Below are positions 58,242 to 64,000 of a DNA stretch of 64,000 bases, in pieces. The translations under genes and the position numbers were made by a program. How positions within the stretch are numbered: the stretch's first letter is position 1; every line of letters starts with the position of its first letter. The DNA is from Oscillatoria sp. FACHB-1407 (lineage in GTDB: Bacteria > Cyanobacteriota > Cyanobacteriia > Elainellales > Elainellaceae): the NCBI RefSeq assembly GCF_014697545.1, contig NZ_JACJSA010000028.1, positions 1 through 64,000 on the forward strand, read 5' to 3'. The notes under the pieces were generated by a model. The model saw only the letters and a program-made list of their open reading frames with translations. It was not told the DNA's origin and ran no database searches.

Positions 58242-59444
58242 CTACCCTCTCAACTTTTCTGACCAGACCCGAGTGGGTAAGCCCCACACATAGATGAACC
58301 CTTCTGCGGCTTTGTGATCGAATTGATCTTCTGCGCCATAGGTTGCCAAATCAGGACTATAGAGAGAATTGGTAGATTTGCGCCCAACAATAGTAGCTGT
58401 CCCTTTAAACAGTTTGACGCGCACAATGCCTGAGACTCGCTCTTGAGTTTGCTGGACAAAGGCATCCAAAGCGGCTTTAAGAGGGCTATACCACAGTCCG
58501 TTGTAAACCAATTGGGAGTAAGTTTCTTCAATGCCGCGTTTGTAGTGGGTGACATCGGCAGTCAAGGTCAGGCTCTCTAAATCGCGGTGTGCTTGAATCA
58601 GAACCAACAAAGCAGGAGCTTCGTAGATTTCACGCGACTTAATACCAACCAGACGGTTTTCAACCATGTCGATGCGTCCGACCCCGTGTCGCCCGACAAC
58701 TTCATTGAGTTGGGTAATGAGGGTAACAGGGTCAAGGGCTGTGCCGTTGAGTGTGACAGGAATACCCCGGTCAAAGCTGATTTCGACATACTCTGGCTCG
58801 TTCGGGGTGTTGGCGATCGCCTGTGTCAGCGCGTAAATTTCCTCCAGTGGCTCCGTCCAGGGATCTTCTAGAGGACCTGCCTCAATGCTGCGTCCCAGCA
58901 AGTTGCGATCGATGCTGTAGGGTGAAGATTTCTTGACTGGAGACGGGATGCCATAGCGTTCTCCATAGGCGATCGTCTCTTCGCGGCTCATGCCCCATTC
59001 ACGAGCGGGGGCGAGTACTTTCAGACTTGGGTTAAGAGCAGCGATCGACACGTCAAATCGCACCTGGTCATTCCCTTTGCCTGTGCAGCCATGAGCTACG
59101 GCATCTGCCCCGTATTCGGCAGCCGCTTCGACTAGCAATTTGGCGATCAGGGGACGGGCTAAGGCGGTCGAGAGGGGATAGCGATTTTCGTAGAGAGCAT
59201 TCGCCTGAATTGCCGGAAATGCATAGTCTTTTACAAACTCTGCGGTGGCATCTGCAATTAAGGACTTTTCTGCTCCAGATTTCAAAGCTTTCTCACGAAT
59301 GGGTTCTAACTCATCCCCCTGACCTAAATCAGCGGCTAAGGTAATGACCTCTTTGACACCCCATTCGTGCTTGAGGTAAGGAATACACACGGAGGTATCA
59401 ACCCCACCCGAATATGCCAAAACGACTCGTTCAGCGCGCCCCAT
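58242..59444 (-). CDS. argG: Argininosuccinate synthase
   Basis: Joins citrulline and aspartate with ATP in arginine synthesis. Seen: the P-loop-like [19 protein letters not shown] at the N-terminus, [15 protein letters not shown], the [16 protein letters not shown] segment, and [18 protein letters not shown]. The ATG at 59444 ([13 protein letters not shown]) gives 400 residues, the normal size; ATG 59450 adds two residues. No strong ribosome site. It sits within heptamer and purine-rich repeats on both sides. carB, also needed for arginine, lies far away in this window. Confidence 0.97.
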   Translation of the reverse strand: MGRAERVVLAYSGGVDTSVCIPYLKHEWGVKEVITLAADLGQGDELEPIREKALKSGAEKSLIADATAEFVKDYAFPAIQANALYENRYPLSTALARPLIAKLLVEAAAEYGADAVAHGCTGKGNDQVRFDVSIAALNPSLKVLAPAREWGMSREETIAYGERYGIPSPVKKSSPYSIDRNLLGRSIEAGPLEDPWTEPLEEIYALTQAIANTPNEPEYVEISFDRGIPVTLNGTALDPVTLITQLNEVVGRHGVGRIDMVENRLVGIKSREIYEAPALLVLIQAHRDLESLTLTADVTHYKRGIEETYSQLVYNGLWYSPLKAALDAFVQQTQERVSGIVRVKLFKGTATIVGRKSTNSLYSPDLATYGAEDQFDHKAAEGFIYVWGLPTRVWSEKLRG

Positions 59445-59499
59445 GACCATTACTTTGTGAAACAACAAACCATTTATTATGGCGTCAATTGGTCACTAA

Positions 59500-59815
59500 A
59501 TTTTGTTCGGATAGGACATTATGGAGGAAAGAGAGAAGCGGGAAAAAAGAAGAGAGAAGAAGGAAGAGAGGAAGGTTGAACGATAAAGGATGAAGGATAA
59601 GAAGGAAGCGGGAAGAGGCACGATTTATCACGTCTGTACGAGGGGAAAGGAAGCGGGAAAAAAGAAGTAGAGAAGAAAGAGGAGAGAAAGGCTGAAGGAT
59701 AGAGGCGAGAAAGGCTGAAGGATAAAGGATAAAAGAGAAGAGGCGCGATTCATCGCGTCTGTAGGAATGGTAAGGGAAGACAGAAGAGGCGCGATTCATC
59801 GCGTCTGAATGATCA
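59500..59815. repeat. Purine-rich repeat tract with three palindromic units
   Basis: A 300-bp tract with strongly skewed A/G content, GGATAAA/GGATGAA heptamers (59575-59602 and 59686-59732), duplicated AAGCGGGAAAAAAGAAG blocks (about 59536-59552 and 59651-59667), and three copies of an imperfect palindrome, AGAGGCGCGATTCATCGCGTCT (about 59614-59637, 59739-59762, 59785-59807). Frames running through it are repeat-derived. This type of palindrome is common between genes in cyanobacteria. Confidence 0.8.
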
Positions 59816-59856
59816 AGGAGGGAAGGCGGCGATCGCTCTGTGAACAAATTAGGGCA

Positions 59857-59888
59857 TTAAAAAACACAGAGAGAACAACCTCTGTGTT
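59857..59888 (-). terminator. Terminator of the minus-strand gene at 59958-60332
   Basis: AACACAGAG (59863-59871) pairs with CTCTGTGTT (59880-59888), and reading leftwards the stem is followed by a run of T (AAAAAA on the plus strand, 59858-59864). It lies 70 bp after the stop. Confidence 0.85.
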
Positions 59889-59957
59889 AAATGCTGTGAT
59901 TTAGTTGTGATTTCACGTCTAGATTGACGACTACGCCAAAATTCAGGAGATGGAGAG

Positions 59958-60332
59958 TTAGTCGTCTAAGCGTAGGAGCTTACGATAAAAGCCTTGTGAG
60001 AAGTCAACCAACCGAGAACTTCTAAAGGTGTAAACGACATCAATTAAGAAATCGACAAACTCAAAGTTAGCCAGTGTCAGCTCGTAGCTGAGGTCTGCAT
60101 TGCCATCAAACTGCATTCGGCAGCGGGTCAAATCAGCGGGTAGAGAGGATACGCTCCAACTGGCGACAAAGGGAATGCTCTCTCCTCCCTCAATCTTGCG
60201 GGAGCCTTCAAGACTGCCTTTCTGGTAAAGGCTAATGGCTAGAGGTAGAGCATTGCGTTTACGACCCTGGTAATAAGGAGCATAAACGTTGACGTCACGA
60301 GGATTGGCGGGTTCAAGTTTCTCAAGACCCAT
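59958..60332 (-). CDS. Conserved cyanobacterial hypothetical protein
   Basis: Function unknown; I cannot name a family. A 124-residue soluble protein with a well-ordered look: ANPRDVNVYAPYYQGRKRNALPLAISLYQKG near the start, a beta-rich middle with IPFVASWSVSSLPADLTRCRMQFDG, and an end rich in aromatic and basic residues (FEFVDFLIDVVYTFRSSRLVDFSQGFYRKLLRLDD). No signal or membrane segment. ATG 60332 and its own terminator support a real gene. Confidence 0.75.
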   Translation of the reverse strand: MGLEKLEPANPRDVNVYAPYYQGRKRNALPLAISLYQKGSLEGSRKIEGGESIPFVASWSVSSLPADLTRCRMQFDGNADLSYELTLANFEFVDFLIDVVYTFRSSRLVDFSQGFYRKLLRLDD

Positions 60333-60502
60333 ATCAAACTTTCCTTGATTTCGCTGACGAAGGGTTGAAGTAGTAAACAGGACTAATGCCCAAGCAAAGC
60401 ATTATCTGCTTCATGAGGTATAGTATGCCCTGGAAGTTCAGTCTGGTAACAATTTTTTCGTTAATTTCTGCTTAAGATGCGATCGCTCAAAAAGGAGTTG
60501 AG

Positions 60503-60949
60503 CTAACGATTAAACACCTGGGAGGGATCGGGTGGGAGATTCGATGTACAGGAGCGGCAACGGCTAGCTGCGATCGGCACCATGGTTAAACAATAGGGGC
60601 ACTCTTTTTCGGTAGGGGATGGGGTTTCCTGTTCTCTGCGCTTCCAACTCCCAAGCACTCGAATTGCCACAAACAGCACTAAAGCAATGATGATGAAATC
60701 GATGATGGAGCCAAAGAATTCACCGATACGGATGCCAGGTCCAATGGTTGCTTCTCGCCAGTTGCCTTGAGGCACTAAGGGATTGATAAAGGGCATCACG
60801 ATATCTTCAACAAAGGAAGTGACAATCTTGCCGAAAGCAGCCCCAATAATGACGGCGATCGCCAATTCAACAACATTGCCCTTTAACGCAAACTCTCGAA
60901 AATCGTGAATGAAACCAGTTGTGGCCTGTCTTGTTCGTCTCACGGTCAT
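60503..60949 (-). CDS. mscL: Large-conductance mechanosensitive channel with C-terminal zinc ribbon
   Basis: Homopentameric emergency valve opened by membrane tension. Seen: FIHDFREFALKGNVVELAIAVIIGAAFGKIVTSFVEDIVMPFINPL, which is the TM1 pore helix and following turn, then TM2 (about 85-108, IIDFIIIALVLFVAIRVL). After this comes a CxxC...CxxC pair (CPYC, CRSC) near residues 116-137, a zinc ribbon in place of the bare cytoplasmic helix of E. coli MscL. ATG 60949 is preferred, with GGAG upstream, giving 148 residues; the frame extends to 60973. Confidence 0.95.
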   Translation of the reverse strand: MTVRRTRQATTGFIHDFREFALKGNVVELAIAVIIGAAFGKIVTSFVEDIVMPFINPLVPQGNWREATIGPGIRIGEFFGSIIDFIIIALVLFVAIRVLGSWKRREQETPSPTEKECPYCLTMVPIAASRCRSCTSNLPPDPSQVFNR

Positions 60950-61025
60950 AAATGATGCATCTCCTTGAAACAACAGGGAAATGGTAGTGTTTCAGATCTG
61001 TTGCTACTAACCCCCGGCTGTCGCC

Positions 61026-61046
61026 GTCCCCCTTACTAAGGGGGAC
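61026..61046. repeat. Short palindromic repeat (C5/G5 type)
   Basis: GTCCCCCTTA and its complement around a one-base centre (61026-61046). A similar imperfect unit, CCCCTCTTAAGGGGG, is at about 61160-61174. This C-run/G-run hairpin is a common intergenic repeat in cyanobacteria. The gap 60974-61262 holds no supported gene. Confidence 0.6.
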
Positions 61047-61262
61047 TACAGGGGGTCTTACAGAGGTTATCAACAGGTTTGGAACACCACCCAGGGAAAT
61101 GACCCAGAGTCCCAGCCTGTAGTGATATCTTGAAGCAAATTTTTGTCTAAAGAATTGTACCCCTCTTAAGGGGGAGTGTCATACCTAATTAGGCTGCAAT
61201 CCTTTCCTGGTATGAGGGCAGACCCAACCGCAAAGATGCTGCGTTTAGGTTAGTGTTGAGGC

Positions 61263-62495
61263 ATGAGTGGCAATTTGCGAGTTTTGGTAATTGGCGGGGG
61301 TGCGGGTGGCTTTTTTGGAGCGATCGCCTGTGCGGAGGCGCATCCTCATGCCCAGGTAACACTGTTAGAAGCGGGACGTGCTCCTCTAACAAAGGTGCGG
61401 ATTTCAGGAGGGGGACGGTGTAACGTGACCCATGCCTGTTTTGATCCGGCGACCTTGGTGCAGTTCTATCCGCGTGGTGGTAAAGCCTTGCGGGGGGCAT
61501 TTAGCCGATTTCAACCCAAGGACACCATTGCCTGGTTTCAACGTCGAGGCGTGACGTTAAAAACAGAGGCAGATGGGCGGATGTTTCCCGTGACCGATGA
61601 CTCTGCCACGATCGTTGAGTGTTTGACGAAAGCGGCTCAATCCGCAGGAGTCAGGATCAAAACGAATGCTTCTGTAGTAGCAATTCAGCGGGTTGGTACA
61701 GATTTTCTAGTGCAGTTGAAATCAGGGGACGTGATTGAGGGCGATCGCCTCCTGTTAGCAACGGGCAGTAACGCGCAGGGATATGAATTTGCCAGATCCT
61801 TGGGACATCGCATCGAACCGCCTGTGCCCTCGCTGTTTACCTTTAATATTGCCGATCCTCAGTTGCGAGAACTGGCAGGAGTGGCGGTGGAGTCCGTGCG
61901 AGCACAACTTTTGGTTCCCAATCAGAAACCGATTGAACAATCGGGGGCGTTGCTCATCACCCATTGGGGAATGAGTGGTCCAGCGATTTTGCGGTTATCC
62001 GCCTGGGGAGCACGAGTTTTGCACGACTGCCGTTATCAAGCCACTCTGCGGGTGAATTGGTTGCCGCAACTGTCGTTTGGTCAGGTGGAACAGGTGTTGA
62101 ACGATGCCAAAACTCAGGAAGGACGAAAGGCGATCGCTTCCTATTCTCCGGTATCTTTGCCCCGTCGGCTCTGGCAGTATTTGGTGGCTCGTTGTCAGAT
62201 GAATGAAGAACAACGGTGGGCAGATCTATCTAAGAAATCGTTGAACCAACTAGTGCAAGCCTTGACGCAAAGCCAGTATGCGATCGCGGGCAAAGGAGCA
62301 TTCAAAGAAGAGTTTGTCACCTGCGGTGGAGTTGTTCTTAAAGAAGTTGATTTCAAAACAATGGAGAGCCGTCTCTGTCCAGGCTTATATTTTGCTGGAG
62401 AAATCTTAGACATCGACGGCATTACTGGAGGCTTTAACTTTCAAAGTGCCTGGACAACGGGGTGGTTAGCCGGACACGCAATGGGAGAGGGATAA
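61263..62495 (+). CDS. NAD(P)/FAD-dependent oxidoreductase, BaiN/HI0933 family
   Basis: A 410-residue flavoprotein of the HI0933/YhiN/BaiN (RdsA-like) family. Seen: the N-terminal Rossmann FAD motif VLVIGGGAGGFFGAIACAE, the ISGGGRCNVTHACF motif diagnostic of the family, LLLATGSNAQG, and the C-terminal FAD-contact segment LYFAGEILDIDGITGGFNFQSAWTTGWLAG. Members reduce various substrates; none is proven for cyanobacteria. ATG 61263. It is divergent from mscL. Confidence 0.9.
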   Translation: MSGNLRVLVIGGGAGGFFGAIACAEAHPHAQVTLLEAGRAPLTKVRISGGGRCNVTHACFDPATLVQFYPRGGKALRGAFSRFQPKDTIAWFQRRGVTLKTEADGRMFPVTDDSATIVECLTKAAQSAGVRIKTNASVVAIQRVGTDFLVQLKSGDVIEGDRLLLATGSNAQGYEFARSLGHRIEPPVPSLFTFNIADPQLRELAGVAVESVRAQLLVPNQKPIEQSGALLITHWGMSGPAILRLSAWGARVLHDCRYQATLRVNWLPQLSFGQVEQVLNDAKTQEGRKAIASYSPVSLPRRLWQYLVARCQMNEEQRWADLSKKSLNQLVQALTQSQYAIAGKGAFKEEFVTCGGVVLKEVDFKTMESRLCPGLYFAGEILDIDGITGGFNFQSAWTTGWLAGHAMGEG

Positions 62496-62517
62496 AGGCA
62501 GAGGCAGAAGTTAGATA

Positions 62518-62580
62518 GGTTCGGTTTAAGCCTGGCGGATGAATTCGCGGCTATCAGAGCCAAGTCCGCCGACGCGGACT
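62518..62580. repeat. Left-end fragment of the MITE-like repeat, copy D
   Basis: Matches the first 60 or so bases of copies A and B: GGTTCGGTTTAAG, GGATGAATTCGCGGCTA, and AAGTCCGCCGACGCGGACT. The similarity stops after the GCGGACT arm, so the right half is absent or replaced. It lies just after the flavoprotein gene. Confidence 0.65.
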
Positions 62581-62731
62581 TTATAACCGTAGCCACATTC
62601 GATGGGGCAGAGGCAAGACCCAGATTCCTGGCAGAGACTAGGAACCGGGAAAGATTTAGGAGAGGTTTGGTAATCCCAAACTGTACAGAGTTCTATCGCG
62701 TTTGCAATTCAAATTAGTATGAATGGTTCTC

Positions 62732-62917
62732 TTATTCTGGTTTATTCAGTTCTTTTTTGAGATGTAGAACATAGGCAGCTACAGCTTTTCCAAATTTTTC
62801 CTCTGGGCTTTCTTCCTTTTTCTTTTCTTCTTTAGGGTTGAGTTTGTCCCCAATGCCAAAACAGATAATGCCTAAAAAGCCAGCGATCGCCAGGGTCAAG
62901 ATTAATGAGGGAATCAT
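62732..62917 (-). CDS. Small single-pass membrane protein
   Basis: Function unknown. ATG 62917 gives 61 residues with AGGTG about eight bases upstream (GTG 62926 also possible). One hydrophobic helix at about 2-22 (IPSLILTLAIAGFLGIICFGIG), then a Lys/Glu-rich stretch (NPKEEKKKEESPEEK) and a short amphipathic end (FGKAVAAYVLHLKKEL). The layout is that of small cyanobacterial membrane proteins that dock on larger complexes. No partner can be named. Confidence 0.6.
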   Translation of the reverse strand: MIPSLILTLAIAGFLGIICFGIGDKLNPKEEKKKEESPEEKFGKAVAAYVLHLKKELNKPE

Positions 62918-63164
62918 GGTATGCACCTAGATAGGTTGGGATGAGTAGCCGAGATCGCTACCGACAAATCAACAGAATTCAGAACATTAAGCCCTCCACC
63001 TTTCGATGGAGTGACTTGTCATATCAAGCGTGCCCAGCATGAATTAACCAAGCAGAGGTATATAGCCGTAGCCACATTGGATGCGGCGGAGGCGAGTCAG
63101 AAAGCCTTCCCAGAATCAGTGTTTGAACCATTGTTTTGGCTTAAGCTTTCTGACCAAAGTTATG
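62918..63164. other. Intergenic region upstream of the small membrane-protein gene
   Basis: No supported gene. It includes TATAGCCGTAGCCACATTGGATGCGGCGG (63061-63089), a near match to 62582-62608. A frame from 63011 to 63193 crosses this and a hairpin and is not credible. Confidence 0.5.
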
Positions 63165-63195
63165 TTTCACACTTTGTCGAATGCAAAGTGTGAAA
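63165..63195. repeat. Perfect 12-bp hairpin
   Basis: TTTCACACTTTG (63165-63176) and its exact complement (63184-63195), loop of 7 bases. No U run follows on either strand. Confidence 0.75.
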
Positions 63196-63228
63196 GGTTA
63201 AGTAGAAGCATCGATACACCCAAATTCT

Positions 63229-63258
63229 CCTGAAGTAGAATATCAGTACTACTTCAGG
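63229..63258. repeat. Perfect 10-bp hairpin
   Basis: CCTGAAGTAG (63229-63238) and its exact complement (63249-63258), loop of 10 bases, 34 bases right of the preceding hairpin. On the minus strand it lies about 90 bases after the amidase stop. Confidence 0.7.
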
Positions 63259-63344
63259 GGCATGTATAAAAGGATGTACGAGATGACCGAATTATGCAGC
63301 GATCGCTGCTGTGCCTGAATCAAGTCGCTTGATTTGCCAGAGAT

Positions 63345-64000
63345 TTATGACTGAGCGTTGTTAGCTCGAGCAGCCCGCAAAAGACTCAGAAACCGCTGAC
63401 TGTCAAAACTGCGGGGGTCACGTCGGTTACCGGAGCGATCGACTGCTCGATGGGTGGTCAAGCGGTTGTCTGGAACACCCGTCTGAGCCACAAGCCACGC
63501 CAACGATCGGTATTGAGCGGCAGTATAACCACTGTGACGTGCTCCATTGCCGCGTCCGTCTGGGGGAGATTCCAGGGATGTGTGATAGGCGAAGTTGTTC
63601 ACTGAGGGAGGCAAAACTGGGTCAAGCTTTACCGTTTCAACGCCGTTCTCTCCAACAAAAATTGAATTACCTGCTCCGTAAGCCCTCAATTCAGGGGGAA
63701 CTAAATAAACAATCGTGCCATCGCGTTTAATCAGGCTGTGGTAGCTGACCTGATCAAAATCACTGGCGTAAGCATTGCGGAAGGTATTGATGGCACTGCT
63801 GGCAGACCCTACCGTTTCATGGAGCACGACAATCGGGGCGTTGTTGACCGGATTGCCGTAGATATCGACCTCCATGCGGCGATCGTAGTTGGTGGGGTTG
63901 ACGGTGACTCGCTCTTGCCGAGGCACGAAGCTGTTGGGTGCGGGGGGAAGTGCCTCTTGACCACCGGGCATCCGACTAAAGGCACTTTGATTTGGCTCTG
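63345..64000 (-). CDS. N-acetylmuramoyl-L-alanine amidase (amidase_2 type), N-terminus outside the window
   Basis: Cleaves the amide bond between MurNAc and L-Ala in peptidoglycan. Seen: IVVLHETVGSASSAINTFR with the first zinc His, SYHSLIKRDGTIVYLVP with the substrate-side Tyr/His segment, and TTHRAVDRSGNRRDPRSFD with the second His and downstream Asp. The frame stays open to the right edge (EPNQSAFSR precedes the first Met at 63971), so the start and any signal peptide probably lie outside. About 218 residues are visible. Peptidoglycan hydrolysis or recycling is likely; the exact role is unknown. Confidence 0.9.
   Translation of the reverse strand, partial: EPNQSAFSRMPGGQEALPPAPNSFVPRQERVTVNPTNYDRRMEVDIYGNPVNNAPIVVLHETVGSASSAINTFRNAYASDFDQVSYHSLIKRDGTIVYLVPPELRAYGAGNSIFVGENGVETVKLDPVLPPSVNNFAYHTSLESPPDGRGNGARHSGYTAAQYRSLAWLVAQTGVPDNRLTTHRAVDRSGNRRDPRSFDSQRFLSLLRAARANNAQS

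Noticed and set aside
59485-59847. 120-residue minus-strand frame
   Set aside because: It translates the purine-rich repeat tract (Ser/Phe/Leu repeats) and is not protein-like.
61189-61500. 103-residue minus-strand frame
   Set aside because: Antisense to the FAD-binding start of the flavoprotein gene; His- and Pro-rich shadow sequence.
63011-63193. 60-residue plus-strand frame
   Set aside because: It crosses a dispersed repeat unit and ends inside a perfect hairpin; there is no ribosome site.
1-64000. tRNA genes
   Set aside because: I scanned the intergenic regions for T-loop (GGTTCRAATCC-like) sequences and acceptor pairing and found none; a tRNAscan run would be decisive.

Overview
The window is chromosomal DNA from a cyanobacterium. 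Four things show this: rpoC is split into rpoC1 and rpoC2, and both are adjacent to rpoB; RNase E is short and ends in an arginine-rich tail; there is a single-polypeptide, ferredoxin-type glutamate synthase; and the palindrome GCGATCGC (HIP1) recurs throughout. Gene complement and abundant short intergenic repeats suggest a filamentous or Leptolyngbya-like lineage, but this is inference and no species can be named. Almost everything is core-genome housekeeping. I see no insertion sequence with a transposase, prophage, CRISPR array, tRNA or biosynthetic cluster.

Layout. 1-0.14 kb: 3' part of a 5S rRNA with its terminator, the end of an rRNA operon lying to the left. 0.28-0.7 kb: SSB-like protein. 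0.85-6.56 kb, minus strand: purB, then lptA-like, lptB and lptF/G-like genes of lipopolysaccharide export, then a disordered one-pass membrane protein. 6.6-7.0 kb: two heptanucleotide repeat arrays. 7.0-10.3 kb: carB. 10.4-16.1 kb: small genes (zinc ribbon, TIGR03792-like, phasin-like, FKBP, BON-like, YajQ, MAPEG, DprA/LOG-like, FHA), with MITE-like repeats at 11.0, 16.2 and 16.6 kb. 16.8-28.1 kb, minus strand: rpsT, tatD, rpoB, rpoC1, rpoC2. 28.3-29.6 kb: hisD. 30.1-32.8 kb: clpS, three unknown genes and a STAS protein. 32.9-38.8 kb, plus strand: a fused B12-binding-type radical SAM protein, then rne-rnhB behind a long leader. 38.8-41.1 kb: DUF1997 protein, pheA and a LON-domain protein. 41.2-46.3 kb, minus strand: the str operon rpsL-rpsG-fusA-tuf-rpsJ. 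46.4-49.5 kb: A-type Fe-S carrier, cupin and AMIN/NAGPA envelope protein. 50.2-54.9 kb: gltB/glsF. 55.0-60.9 kb, minus strand: charged protein, Eis-like acetyltransferase, pdhB, argG, an unknown protein and mscL. 61.3-64.0 kb: BaiN/HI0933-type flavoprotein, a small membrane protein and an amidase running off the right edge.

Functionally the window groups transcription (rpo genes), translation (str operon, rpsT, 5S), RNA turnover (rne, rnhB), nitrogen assimilation and amino-acid or nucleotide synthesis (gltB, argG, carB, purB, hisD, pheA), and envelope functions (Lpt genes, amidase, mscL, NAGPA protein).

The most interesting signal is in RpoC1. At 689 residues it is about 60 longer than the cyanobacterial RpoC1 proteins I recall. 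The extra C-terminal segment contains a 37-residue stretch that matches a segment near the end of the SI3 insertion of RpoC2 in this same window at 21 of 37 positions. This looks like an SBHM-type module copied between the two halves of beta-prime. Other points are a 170-bp MITE-like repeat family with imperfect terminal inverted repeats, two families of heptamer arrays, and a structured gap next to the amidase gene.
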